Source: Cohnella sp. AR92 (lineage in GTDB: Bacteria > Bacillota > Bacilli > Paenibacillales > Paenibacillaceae). Taken from it: a stretch of DNA of 64,000 bases. Location: contig NZ_RZJR01000010.1 in assembly GCF_003990975.1 (NCBI RefSeq), forward strand, positions 62,001 through 126,000, written 5' to 3'. Shown in pieces: positions 1 through 9,454 of the stretch. The translations under genes were made by a program, and so were the position numbers. Under the pieces are notes generated by a model, which was given only the letters and a program-made list of their open reading frames with translations, did not search any database and was not told the DNA's origin. Each line of letters begins with the position of its first letter. The first letter of the stretch is position 1.

Positions 1-381
1 GACGAAGCAGAGCGGTCCGCCTGCACCGGCGGAGAGGACGGCTTGCGCTCGACGGCGCAGCTTGCTTGCGACTTCGGGGTATGCGACAGTCCAAGGCTGG
101 AACGCCGGGAAGTCGTGATACGATTCGAGGTTGTAGCCGGTATCCCGGATAACGTGGTTCGTCTGGTCGATGCCGACCACCTGCAGCCGATTCACATTCA
201 GCAAGCCGTCGAACCGATTGCTTACAAGGCGGGAGATATCGGAGGCATTGCGGGAGATGAACCAGTCCAACGGACCGGCGAAACGCCTGAGGCCAAGCCT
301 GCGGAGCTGATGGGCGGTCTGACAGGTGGCACCCAAGCTGACGAATGCCTTATAGGCGCCCGCACAGTCGTACCAGCGCAT
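1..381 (-). CDS. DUF1796 family putative papain-like cysteine peptidase (3' end cut by window)
   Basis: The reading frame starts at an ATG behind AGGAGGG and stays open to the window edge, giving 127 residues of an incomplete protein. The N-terminus reads MRWYDCAGAYKAFVSLGATC followed by QTAHQLRRLGL and a GPLDWF motif, which is the conserved opening of the DUF1796 family (putative papain-like cysteine peptidases). The Cys in GATCQTA is the expected nucleophile of that family. No signal peptide is visible, so a cytoplasmic location is likely. Its substrate is not known. It is transcribed away from the subtilases and separated from them by a palindromic terminator. The family call rests on pattern memory of the N-terminal motif only, because the rest lies outside the window. 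Confidence 0.7.
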   Translation of the reverse strand, partial: MRWYDCAGAYKAFVSLGATCQTAHQLRRLGLRRFAGPLDWFISRNASDISRLVSNRFDGLLNVNRLQVVGIDQTNHVIRDTGYNLESYHDFPAFQPWTVAYPEVASKLRRRAQAVLSAGAGGPLCFV

Positions 382-504
382 TCGCACCCTCCTAGTGGGC
401 CGCCGGTGTGGCGGCGCTAATGTGGTATCAGTATATCGGTGCCCAGGTAGGTGCGACACGGATAACAGCCCGTGGGTTGAAAGGGAGGGATAGGGGCTCC
501 ATTG

Positions 505-538
505 CACCAAAACCATCCTCGAGAGGATGGTTTTGGTG
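505..538. terminator. Palindromic terminator, 16-bp stem
   Basis: A perfect 16-bp inverted repeat (CACCAAAACCATCCTC and its complement) with a 2-nt loop. It lies between the end of the SLH subtilase gene (minus strand) and the start of the DUF1796 gene (minus strand). The A-rich and T-rich outer arms could serve either direction. Confidence 0.7.
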
Positions 539-598
539 TGGAGATAAGAATGGGGAGTTGATCCGAATCCGGAAAGGCTTGTTCGATATTCAAAGCAA

Positions 599-3500
599 TC
601 AGTTTATAAGTTTTGCAGCTATAAGCAATTGGTACAACACCTTGGCGGCTGTCTCGCGCGTCGTCGCCTCGGCAGGGCGGAACGCGTAGGAGCCATTGGT
701 TGCGACTCCATTCATCAGACCGGCATCGGTGACCGCTTGGATGTCGTCTACCGCATAAGCGCCGAATGTCACCGCATCTTCGAAGTTGATGCCGCTGCTA
801 GCCTTGGATTTCACATCAAGCAATTGTAGCGCGCGATTCAGCATGACGGCCAATTCTTGGCGGCTGATCTCCGCATTCGGCTTAAAGCTTCCGTCGAAGC
901 CCGTTACCAAGCCGGCCTCATACGCGGCGGCAACGTCGTCGGCGAACCAATCCTTCTCGCCCACGTCCTTGAACGGAGCCGATTTGTCCGACGATGGCAG
1001 ACCGAGCGCTCTAGATAGCATCGATGCGAATTGGGCTCGAGTGACGTTGCTCTTCGGAGCGAACGTGCCTGCGGTTGTGCCGTTCATAATGAATTTGTCG
1101 GCGAGCTTCTGGATATCGTTCTTCGCCCATGAAGCTCCGATATCGGTGAACGCAATGTCGCGCTCGGCAACCGCATATGTCGAGAAGCCAGGTCGCGTGA
1201 TGATCACGATTGTCCCGCCGTTCTTGCTTGCCGTGAAGGTTGCAGGCGCCGGATGGACGGTGCCGTGTTCCTCATACAAAGCGCCGGCTGTCGTTACGTC
1301 GACGGCTCCATCGATCAGGAAGGAGCGGGTCACCGTTTCGCTTGCGGAGAGCGGAACCGGCGTCTCCTGGTTGTCCTTCACGATGTTCGCTTCGAAGGCG
1401 ACCGGCGTGCCGATTACCTTGGCGTCCGGATAAGAGGCTTCGAAGAGCTTGGTGCTGCCTCCGTCTTCCTTCACGCGAATGACAAGGCCTGCCCCCTCCG
1501 AAACGCTGCTTAGCGCGGAGAGCGGGAGAGCGACGGAAGCGCCGTTCCAGGAGAACACGACCGAGCTTCCCGCAGGCGCGGCTTTCAAGCTTTGCACTTG
1601 CGAAGCCGTGAATTTAAGCTCAGCCTCATGGGATTCCGCGGAGGATACGCCGACGATGATTGCGCTTGGTCCCTTCGCGCCTTCGAGCGCTTTGCCCAGG
1701 TCGGCGTCGTCAACGGTAGCCGTCAAGACTCCTCCGGAATTGCTTGTCTTGGCGTCTAGCGAAGTCGGCGTCTGGGATGCCTTGACCACCGATGCCGTCA
1801 CGGCTGTACTGGTCTCGCTTGGCGCCGGGGCTGTAGTAGGCGGAGCTTCAGAACCTCCCGTATCACCGTGCTTCGGCGGGGTTTCCGGCTCCTCGACGTT
1901 GTCTACATTGATCGTTATGTTGGTGAAATGAACATCCAAAGGATGCCCGAAGACAACCAACTCTGTAGCGGCTGACAACGTATATTGCCCATCAGGCAGC
2001 ATCGGAAGCTCAAAGACGCCGGAAATGCCGTCTTTCTGTGCTCCTCCCAGGTAACTTCCATCGAAGTCCTCAATGACATATTCGCCTTTCGGAATGGCTT
2101 GTTCCTCGCCGTCCTTACTGCTTTGAACATTCGCAAGCAGCCCATAATAGGTTCCGTTGTTGTCGAGAACGCCGAGCTGCATGATATTAAACAACCCGCC
2201 GTTATATTTCAAGGTGATATCGATCGGCGCATCCGACTTAACGATCCGATTGGAGACGCTAATCTCGCTGAATGGATTCTCGTTCTCGATCGCTTGCTTC
2301 CCGATATTAAACACGAATGGCATGTGCAGAGTAGGAACGCCTGGGCTTTCCAGGACGATGTCGCCTGCGTAAACCCCTTGCTTGGCGTCTGGATCTGCTT
2401 TGACGGTCAAACCGAAGCCGCGAGTTCTATTGGCAGCGACGGAGACCTTACCGCCTGAATCGAGACCGGTGAGCTCGACGGAGACGCCGTCCCAATCCGG
2501 AGTCGTGGTGAGACCGGGCGTATTGGTATACTCATCATGCAGTTCCACCTTAGCTGTGTACGTCACCGCTTGACCGGCTACGCTTTTCAGTTGAAGCGGA
2601 TTCGTTGCCGTGTCCTTGACGGCTGGATCGATGATTCCGAAGGCGACGCTGCTAGCTTCGCTCGGAAGAGTGATTTTGTTCATTTTTTTATCATAAATAG
2701 TAATTTCGTCAAGCGACTTTAATAGAGCGGGAGTGTGAAGGGCATTCACAATATTTGCGCGTCCCGCCCCTTGAGAGTAAGCGTCGTACAGAACGCCTTC
2801 TTCGTCCGACAACGGATCGGACGTATTCGCCAAAGCTGCCCGAACGTCCGACGTCGTCCAGTTCGGGTATTTCTCCTTCAGCAGTAAGCTTAGGCCGGCG
2901 ATATGCGGCGTAGCCATACTTGTTCCGCTATAACGTTCGTAAGCGTCGTCGTAATCGGCATCCGGATTTGTTTTTCCGTAAGCGGGAACGGTCGACTCGA
3001 TGCGATGCCCAGGTGCAACGACGTCCGGCTTGATCCCGAATCTGCCGTCGTTGTTCGGTCCCCGTGAGCTGAACGACGTAATCGTATCGCCAGGAAGCGT
3101 GTAACTCGTAAAGGGCTTGTTGAAGGTCAGGGTTACCGGTTCGTCAGGGTGCTCCATCATGGATCGAGCCAAAGCTCGGCCTTCCGCGCCCTTCATGTCG
3201 AAGGTGGGAATGAAGTCGCTAGACTCGCCCTGGAAGCCCATGTACCCGATAAAGCTGTCTCTTCCCGGAATGGATTCCGACAGATCGATCAGCTTGTATG
3301 GGTCTGTTTCTAGATATTTATCAGAATAACTTGTCCCGTTGAAAATGATGACCGCCTTGGCGCCATGTTTTTTAGCGTACTCAATTTTATCGCTGAACGT
3401 TATCATAGAGGCGCTATGCGTTCTCGAGACCAGGACGATTTTGCCTGCAACGTCTTTATCTTCATAGCGTTCGTCATTGCCCAGTCCGAGATAGACGACT

Positions 3501-4843
3501 TCCAACGGATCTGTTCCGAGAAGCTGGGCGAAGTCTGTTTGGCCAGGTTCCCATGCCATCGCACGAAGCGAGTAGCTTTGGTTCGGCGTGGAGCTTGCGG
3601 CAACCGTCTCATAAGTATCGATCTTGCTGGTTGCTGCGCCAACCGTGATGCCGAGCTCTGCCGTCGACGGGGCTCCAAGGGAATAATAGTAGGGGGCGTC
3701 CTGGCCGGAGTTGCCCGCCGCGAGAACCGGGATGACGCCGGCTAGCGCCGCATTGTTGATAGCGATCGCCTCCGCGGAGTTGGTGTCCTTCGTCCCGTCG
3801 TCGCCTAGCGATAGGTTGATTACGTCCATGCCGTCTTTAACGGCGTGCTCGATGCCGTCAACGATCATGGCAGAGCTGCCGGTGCCGAGTAGACCGCCTA
3901 ATACTTTATAAACGTATAAGTCCGATTCGTACGCGATGCCTTTCTGCAGATGGACTCCATCTTCATTTGCGGCGCGTCCGGCGATCGTGCCGGATACGTG
4001 TGTGCCATGTTGAGTGCCTGGGGCTACGCCCGGTATTAGGATATCTTCATAAGGATCGTCATCGCCGTAATAGGAGTCGTATCCGCCTTTATACGCTCCT
4101 GCCAGATCGGGGTGCAAATAATCGATACCCGTATCAATAACGCCGACCTTCAGTCCTTTGCCGGTATAGCCTTCCGCCCAAGCCTCGTCGACACCCAGTT
4201 GATGCAACGGAACCATGTCGATCCGGGGATCTTCCTCCGCCACATCGGATTGTTCCTCCGGCTGAGCCGTGTAGGTCAAGTTCGGGAAAATCGCCTTGAC
4301 GCCAGGGAGCTTCGCCAGATCGGAGATGCGATTGCCCGTTAACGTGACGGCCATTCCGTTCAGCACTTGGTTGAAGCGTAAGCCTACGTCCAGCGACAAT
4401 CCGCTGCTCTTAGCGTTCTTCAGGAATGCGGCTTGCTCGGTCTGAACGGCTGCAGTAGTTGCTTCGGCAGCCAACGCGGTATAACCCTTGCTCGCGGCGT
4501 AGATGCCGACGGCAGCGGGCTGTCCGCTCAATTGGACGATGACGCTGACAGGCTTGGAGGAGGACATGTCGATGTCCGGAGAAATATAGACGTCTGACGA
4601 ACTCGCGGGAGGCTGTGTTGGTTGGGATAAGCTGCTCTTCCATTCGTCGTAGAACTCTTCAAACAGATTTATTTCCGGCTTCGCCGAGGCATCCGCCGCG
4701 GGAATGGTGTCATTCAGCGAAGCGCTGGCCGCCGCGGGAATGGCAGATTGGAGAAGGCCGGTCGCCAAGAGGGTCGAGGCGACGATGGCGGATGACATCT
4801 TGTGGAATCGTTTATTCGTTCTCTTCAAGTCTAGTTCCCTCAT
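599..4843 (-). CDS. Secreted Vpr-like subtilase (S8) with PA insert and three SLH domains
   Basis: Cell-surface serine protease of 1414 residues. An N-terminal signal peptide ends near AAASA (about residue 41), followed by an inhibitor-I9-like propeptide (about 95-190). The S8 domain has an intact active site: Asp237 (GVIDTGID), His279 (QHGTHVSG), oxyanion Asn378 (AAGN) and Ser642 (YSGTSMATPH). A protease-associated (PA) insert lies at about 435-580, as in Vpr-type subtilases. After it come beta-sandwich regions, a Pro/Thr/Ser linker near 1020-1060, and three SLH repeats over roughly the last 195 residues, which should bind pyruvylated secondary cell-wall polymer. The gene ends 4 bp after the start of nothing else: its own ATG lies only 4 bp downstream of the stop of the neighbouring degenerate subtilase, so the two are very likely co-transcribed. 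A role in exoprotein processing or protein scavenging is inferred. Confidence 0.92.
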   Translation of the reverse strand: MRELDLKRTNKRFHKMSSAIVASTLLATGLLQSAIPAAASASLNDTIPAADASAKPEINLFEEFYDEWKSSLSQPTQPPASSSDVYISPDIDMSSSKPVSVIVQLSGQPAAVGIYAASKGYTALAAEATTAAVQTEQAAFLKNAKSSGLSLDVGLRFNQVLNGMAVTLTGNRISDLAKLPGVKAIFPNLTYTAQPEEQSDVAEEDPRIDMVPLHQLGVDEAWAEGYTGKGLKVGVIDTGIDYLHPDLAGAYKGGYDSYYGDDDPYEDILIPGVAPGTQHGTHVSGTIAGRAANEDGVHLQKGIAYESDLYVYKVLGGLLGTGSSAMIVDGIEHAVKDGMDVINLSLGDDGTKDTNSAEAIAINNAALAGVIPVLAAGNSGQDAPYYYSLGAPSTAELGITVGAATSKIDTYETVAASSTPNQSYSLRAMAWEPGQTDFAQLLGTDPLEVVYLGLGNDERYEDKDVAGKIVLVSRTHSASMITFSDKIEYAKKHGAKAVIIFNGTSYSDKYLETDPYKLIDLSESIPGRDSFIGYMGFQGESSDFIPTFDMKGAEGRALARSMMEHPDEPVTLTFNKPFTSYTLPGDTITSFSSRGPNNDGRFGIKPDVVAPGHRIESTVPAYGKTNPDADYDDAYERYSGTSMATPHIAGLSLLLKEKYPNWTTSDVRAALANTSDPLSDEEGVLYDAYSQGAGRANIVNALHTPALLKSLDEITIYDKKMNKITLPSEASSVAFGIIDPAVKDTATNPLQLKSVAGQAVTYTAKVELHDEYTNTPGLTTTPDWDGVSVELTGLDSGGKVSVAANRTRGFGLTVKADPDAKQGVYAGDIVLESPGVPTLHMPFVFNIGKQAIENENPFSEISVSNRIVKSDAPIDITLKYNGGLFNIMQLGVLDNNGTYYGLLANVQSSKDGEEQAIPKGEYVIEDFDGSYLGGAQKDGISGVFELPMLPDGQYTLSAATELVVFGHPLDVHFTNITINVDNVEEPETPPKHGDTGGSEAPPTTAPAPSETSTAVTASVVKASQTPTSLDAKTSNSGGVLTATVDDADLGKALEGAKGPSAIIVGVSSAESHEAELKFTASQVQSLKAAPAGSSVVFSWNGASVALPLSALSSVSEGAGLVIRVKEDGGSTKLFEASYPDAKVIGTPVAFEANIVKDNQETPVPLSASETVTRSFLIDGAVDVTTAGALYEEHGTVHPAPATFTASKNGGTIVIITRPGFSTYAVAERDIAFTDIGASWAKNDIQKLADKFIMNGTTAGTFAPKSNVTRAQFASMLSRALGLPSSDKSAPFKDVGEKDWFADDVAAAYEAGLVTGFDGSFKPNAEISRQELAVMLNRALQLLDVKSKASSGINFEDAVTFGAYAVDDIQAVTDAGLMNGVATNGSYAFRPAEATTRETAAKVLYQLLIAAKLIN

Positions 4844-4847
4844 TTCC

Positions 4848-7800
4848 TTATTCGATGTGGAACGCGTCGATCGAGATGGCCGTGCTGGTAGAGTCGACGT
4901 TCTTCTTGCCGCTGTTCACGATGCGGATGGTGTGCGTCCCTTCGGATAGCAATTCCGATTCGAAGCTGACGGTTTGATACTGCCTGGTTGGCGAATACAA
5001 ATCTACCGAATCTACTAACTTTCCGTCGATATAGATATCCGCGATGCCGCGATTGACGCCGCGAGGCGCGTAGAGACGAACCTTCTTTCCGACGAATGTC
5101 AGCTCACAGTAGCTGTCTTTCGCAATGGATGTTGTGGCGGATTGACCTAAATATAAAGAACTGAAGTTCGTTAACCACGCGCCGTCGTAGAGTACCTTGT
5201 AGAAGTCGGAATCTTGAACGAGATGCTTGACGACGAACGCGTCGACGTTGACGAATGCGGAAGTCTTCGTCCGATCTTTCGGGTCGGTATTGCCCGTCCA
5301 CTCGATCTTGATCGTATGCTTCCTGTTGCCGAGGACTTTCTTGAAGAGTGTCTGCTGTTTCAACTCGGTTGCGCTATACAAGGATACGGAGGTGACGAAG
5401 TCGCCGTCGATATAGACGTTGGCAATCCCTTGTTCCGCATTCTTAGTCCCGATCCATTCAATGTAGTTGTCATCAAGGGTGAATTCGACCGTACCCGGAC
5501 CGTCGAGACGCTTCAAGTGACCGCCGGACAGATCCGAGTCATCTATGGATTTCCAATCCCCAGTGAAATAAACTGCGTTCGAATCCTCTTCATAGGTGCC
5601 AAGAGGATTGCCGTCCTGTAGACCCAGGGTGAAGTTGCCCGATCCCCCGAATGCATAGACGTTAAGATAATAGGTGCCAGCCTCTGTAACCAAATAAGAA
5701 AGCTGTTCGGTAGACGTGTTTTTCGTTTCGGAAGAAGCGACAATACCGGTTTTGCCTCCGATGGTAGTGGCAGTAGGATCGTAGAGATACAGATCGAAGT
5801 CTGTTCCCTCATCGCCGGTCAACTTTGCCTTAATGGTCTCGCCTGCATGTAGATCAATCGCATAGACGCGGTCTGGATCGGTTGTTTCGTCCAGGTAATC
5901 GCTCACTTCTAAGTCCTGGAGCGGAGTGCCTGGGATATCTTTGTCAGACAGTGCACGATAAGCATCAACCATGCTGCCGGACATGTTCATATTTACTAAG
6001 GAACTGATTTTCTTCCCGCTATTCATTAAACGTTGAATAACCATTTTCGGATCGTACTTCGGATTCTGACCGAGTATCAAAGCTGCAACTCCGGCAGCGT
6101 GCGCGGTTGCTTCAGATGAAGGGGCGAAGATTAGATCGTAGTCCGGATTATCAAGGAGCAGATTGGTTTGAGCGTAAGAATCTATGGCAGCGATAACTTC
6201 GCCATCATAGATCTCCGGCATTGGGATTTCTTGGCCGGCATAGATGGTACCGTCCACGCCTAGCAACATATTATTGTTGAACCCTGTTGCTCCGAGTCCT
6301 GTATGCAGATATTCTAGATGAAGCATGTCCGTGACGAAAGAGGACTTTTCGTTCCCGGATAGCGCCTCCTTCCCTGATAGGAGAAGTCTGCCGCCGGCAT
6401 TCATGTAATCCGTTAAGCTCGCTTTGTCGGACTCGCTCAGTACCGGAACAACGTTGCTGCCACCACCAATGGCGTTGCCGGTGAACCATACCACAATATC
6501 GTATTGCTCCATGGTCTCAAGAGATGGACCGCTCTCACCCTTCGGGACAGTAACGACCTGGAAGGTTCCTTGCTGTTCATCATCGGGAATCCAATTCGCA
6601 TCTAAATCATAACCGGCAGACAGAAGTAAACCCTGGTACAGTCCCTTAAAATCTATCTCTGACGGATCAGTCGCGTTTAATGAATTGTCGTCCTGAACAA
6701 GCAAAATGGATGGGTTGTCGATGCCTTCGGCTAAGTAATCGAGTGCCGCTTTGGCGGAATCGGTTTGGTAAGATGAATTAAACCATTCATAGCCCAACCC
6801 GTTAAAAATCGCCTTGTACGTGCCGGTATCGATCTGCGCGGCGAATGCAAAGTTGTCCGAAGGCGTGGTAGATAACACCTCAGCAGCAGGCGCAGCGATA
6901 TCAACGCTATTTTTGCCGAAGGCACTATAGAGTGCGCCATCTCGAATCGTACCCATGACCGTCAGCAGATTGGGAAGGTCGTAAGATGCCGGATACATGG
7001 GGGTTTGATCCCGGTTCTCTATCATATCACCGCTGGGCGCGACGAATAGCATATTGGAATCTTTAAGAAGGTCATAGATCAGTTCGCTCGGTTCCCAAGA
7101 AGCAAAATCCAGGACAGCGATGTCGGCGCCCATCTGCTCGGCGTAAGCAATACCGCTGGCGATTTGGGCGAAGGAACCTCCCCTATACGTATAAGAAAAC
7201 GTTTTGATCGGTAATATTTTCGCATTCGGGGCGATCCCGGCGATCCCGATAGAGTTGTTAATAGAGGCGGCTATAATGCCCGTCATCGCTGTTCCTTGAT
7301 AGGGCAGGTCGTTATTGTCGTTAGTGTTGTTATCATCATTGAAGAAGTCCCATCCGTGGACGTCGTCGACAAATCCGTTACCGTCGTCATCGATGCCGTT
7401 GTCCGCGATTTCCTTGGGATTCGTCCAGATGTTATCCGCCAGATCGGGATGATTAATATCCACGCCGTCGCTGATTACCGCGACAACAACTTCCTTGCTA
7501 TTATCTTTCATAACCGACCAGGCTTCTGGCGCGTCGATGTCGACATTCGCTACACTAGGAAAATCCCCTGTATTGTCGAGCGTGTTCTGCAGCCCCCACT
7601 GTTGTGGGAACAAAGGATCGTTCGGGAAGGAATCCTCCGAATCTGAAGGAACAGATTCGGCCTCGCTACTGGATGTCTCAAGCCCCTGCGAGACGGGGGG
7701 CGTCAGGTTCGATGTGAGGACCTGATTGTTCGGCTCCGCGAACACAACGCTTGGATCGGACGCCAGCTTCGAGAGAATGGCGTCGATATCTGCGCCTTCG

Positions 7801-8162
7801 GGCAGCTTCAAGAGCTCGGTGCCGGTTCCCGGCAGCGGTTGTGCCGACTCCAAACCGTAAGTCTTGGCGAGCGAAACCGAGTTCGCTCCATTTTTGATTT
7901 TCACGATGATGCTGTCGGCTTTGGGCGTCGTGCGGTCGCTATTAGGGAGCGCGATGGGTTCCGAGGCAAGTCCTTCCGGGACTTCGATGATCGGCTCTGC
8001 CGTATTTCTATCGTCCGTCCACAACGTCTTCCGGAGTTTCTCGGAAGATGGGGCTCCCTGTGCATGGGCTAGCGCTTGGAAGTTCGGGACGATGGCGCCG
8101 GAAACCAAAATAAATGAAGACAACAGTGTAATGAACAGCTTGCTTTTCGAGTGATTCTTCAA
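4848..8162 (-). CDS. Secreted subtilase-like protein with degenerate active site (pseudoprotease)
   Basis: Exported protein of 1104 residues: signal peptide (about 1-34), an S8 propeptide-like region (about 80-150), a subtilase fold, a PPC domain (about 755-855) and two beta-sandwich modules at the C-terminus. Aligning the S8 motifs by eye shows three key changes. The catalytic Asp position reads ISDGVDINHPDL (Ser231, with an Asp shifted by one). The HGTH motif reads YQGTAMTG (Gln289 for His). The oxyanion Asn is Asp379 in APSGD. The Ser motif survives as PSSEATAHAAG (Ser683). About 240 residues are inserted between the last core strand and the Ser motif (about 441-679); this insert resembles a class-I glutamine-amidotransferase-like fold (ILLVQDD, YDIVVWFTGN, GGRLLLSG). 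It probably binds or scaffolds rather than cleaves. It lies directly upstream of the active subtilase in one operon. Confidence 0.85.
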   Translation of the reverse strand: MKNHSKSKLFITLLSSFILVSGAIVPNFQALAHAQGAPSSEKLRKTLWTDDRNTAEPIIEVPEGLASEPIALPNSDRTTPKADSIIVKIKNGANSVSLAKTYGLESAQPLPGTGTELLKLPEGADIDAILSKLASDPSVVFAEPNNQVLTSNLTPPVSQGLETSSSEAESVPSDSEDSFPNDPLFPQQWGLQNTLDNTGDFPSVANVDIDAPEAWSVMKDNSKEVVVAVISDGVDINHPDLADNIWTNPKEIADNGIDDDGNGFVDDVHGWDFFNDDNNTNDNNDLPYQGTAMTGIIAASINNSIGIAGIAPNAKILPIKTFSYTYRGGSFAQIASGIAYAEQMGADIAVLDFASWEPSELIYDLLKDSNMLFVAPSGDMIENRDQTPMYPASYDLPNLLTVMGTIRDGALYSAFGKNSVDIAAPAAEVLSTTPSDNFAFAAQIDTGTYKAIFNGLGYEWFNSSYQTDSAKAALDYLAEGIDNPSILLVQDDNSLNATDPSEIDFKGLYQGLLLSAGYDLDANWIPDDEQQGTFQVVTVPKGESGPSLETMEQYDIVVWFTGNAIGGGSNVVPVLSESDKASLTDYMNAGGRLLLSGKEALSGNEKSSFVTDMLHLEYLHTGLGATGFNNNMLLGVDGTIYAGQEIPMPEIYDGEVIAAIDSYAQTNLLLDNPDYDLIFAPSSEATAHAAGVAALILGQNPKYDPKMVIQRLMNSGKKISSLVNMNMSGSMVDAYRALSDKDIPGTPLQDLEVSDYLDETTDPDRVYAIDLHAGETIKAKLTGDEGTDFDLYLYDPTATTIGGKTGIVASSETKNTSTEQLSYLVTEAGTYYLNVYAFGGSGNFTLGLQDGNPLGTYEEDSNAVYFTGDWKSIDDSDLSGGHLKRLDGPGTVEFTLDDNYIEWIGTKNAEQGIANVYIDGDFVTSVSLYSATELKQQTLFKKVLGNRKHTIKIEWTGNTDPKDRTKTSAFVNVDAFVVKHLVQDSDFYKVLYDGAWLTNFSSLYLGQSATTSIAKDSYCELTFVGKKVRLYAPRGVNRGIADIYIDGKLVDSVDLYSPTRQYQTVSFESELLSEGTHTIRIVNSGKKNVDSTSTAISIDAFHIE

Positions 8163-8259
8163 GTTAGCTTCTCCTCCTACCTCGAATATATATAACTTCT
8201 ATAATAGAAAATTACTAATATAGACATGGTAGGTAAATGTATGAAGACGGTGTCTAATC

Positions 8260-8394
8260 TTCGGAACCCTGCAGTATCGTACGCTTCAAAAGGTGAAAAG
8301 CGACGTACAAGAAGTCGCCGCGGTGGCTGCCTTCTCGGAGGAATCCGCAGCTTCGGTCGAAGAGGTTCTGGCAAGCTCATCGGGTATGGTATGA
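8260..8394 (+). pseudogene. Remnant of a methyl-accepting chemotaxis protein
   Basis: One plus-strand frame encodes VQEVAA then SEESAASVEEVLASS before a stop at 8392. This is the signature of the C-terminal signalling part of chemotaxis receptors (compare the usual SEESAAS-EEV pattern). Only about 45 codons remain, with no start, no HAMP or ligand domain and no C-terminus. I read it as a gene scrap left between the subtilase operon and the LysR gene. Confidence 0.55.
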
Positions 8395-8430
8395 TAGCAA
8401 AAGAAGGCATAACCCAAAGGAGCACAGGAC

Positions 8431-9303
8431 GTGGCGGACTTTGAATGGTACAGAAGCTTTATCCATATTTACAAGAATCATTCCGTTTCCGAGGCTGCCA
8501 GGATCCGGAGCATGACGCAACCGGCCATGAGTCAACACTTGGCTGCGCTGGAAGCGGAGGTCGGAGGAGCTTTGTTTAACCGAACTTCAAGAAAAATGGT
8601 GCCAACGGAACGAGGCAAACAATTATATTCGCAGTTGGCTCCCCTGGTGGAGGCGCTAGAGGAGGCTACATTGGGCTTCAAGTTCGCTTCCGTACCTGCG
8701 CTTTCTGTTATCAGGATCGGATCCGCACATGAATTTTACAGCGAGCATATCCTTCCTAAGCTTCGACAATTCAATACCGGCTCCATTACCCGGTTCGGGA
8801 CAGCCGAATCTTTGTTGGAGGTGCTGAAGGAAGATCAATTGGATCTGGTCGTTACTTCGAAAAAGCTACCAATTCAGGGAGTCGAATATGCGAAATTGAT
8901 GGAAGAGCAATTTGTCATTGTTGCTCCCCGTTCTTATGAAGTCCCTCCAATGGAGAATTTAAAACGGAAGGAGCAGTGGCTTACCTCGCAAAGATGGATC
9001 AGTTACGGGCTGGAATTGCCGATGATCAGAAGAATATGGCGGGAGCACTTCAAACAACGGCCGCTCATTCAACCGGCTCATGTCATTCCGAATTTGCATA
9101 TGATGCATAGGGCCATTACGAATGGCGAGGGCATAGGCGTCCTTCCTACATACATTCTAGATAAATCTGCGCAAACGGATCAAACAAAGGTTCTCTTCGA
9201 AGAATTAAAGGTAAGCAATGAGTTGTTTTTCGCTTATAAATCAAAGCACAACCACCTGAATCAATTGAGAGAGATCATGAGTATCATTCAAGAGCGGGAA
9301 TAG
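8431..9303 (+). CDS. LysR-family transcriptional regulator
   Basis: DNA-binding regulator of 290 residues. It starts at GTG with AAAGGAG 9 nt upstream. The N-terminal winged helix-turn-helix covers about residues 1-60 (helix with VSEAARIRSMTQPAMSQHLA, then FNRTSRKMVPTERGK), followed by a linker helix and a LysR substrate-binding domain (about 88-290). The effector is unknown. The next gene downstream is a DJ-1/PfpI protein on the same strand behind a terminator and a 150-bp spacer, which makes it the nearest candidate target. LysR regulators often act on adjacent genes, but no T-N11-A operator was assigned here. Confidence 0.9.
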   Translation: MADFEWYRSFIHIYKNHSVSEAARIRSMTQPAMSQHLAALEAEVGGALFNRTSRKMVPTERGKQLYSQLAPLVEALEEATLGFKFASVPALSVIRIGSAHEFYSEHILPKLRQFNTGSITRFGTAESLLEVLKEDQLDLVVTSKKLPIQGVEYAKLMEEQFVIVAPRSYEVPPMENLKRKEQWLTSQRWISYGLELPMIRRIWREHFKQRPLIQPAHVIPNLHMMHRAITNGEGIGVLPTYILDKSAQTDQTKVLFEELKVSNELFFAYKSKHNHLNQLREIMSIIQERE

Positions 9304-9338
9304 GATCATCCGTCGAGAACGGTTGATCTTATTTTTTT
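9304..9338 (+). terminator. Rho-independent terminator after LysR gene
   Basis: Stem GATCATCCGT / ACGGTTGATC with one mismatch and a 5-nt loop, directly after the stop codon and followed by a run of T. Confidence 0.75.
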
Positions 9339-9454
9339 GTGCAAACTCATAAATATATTTATTGGTTAGTTATTATTTTATAATTTGTTTTATATATAAA
9401 TTGATCGTAGAATGAGGCTATCGAAATCGAAACGAATAATGGGAGGCGTATGAA

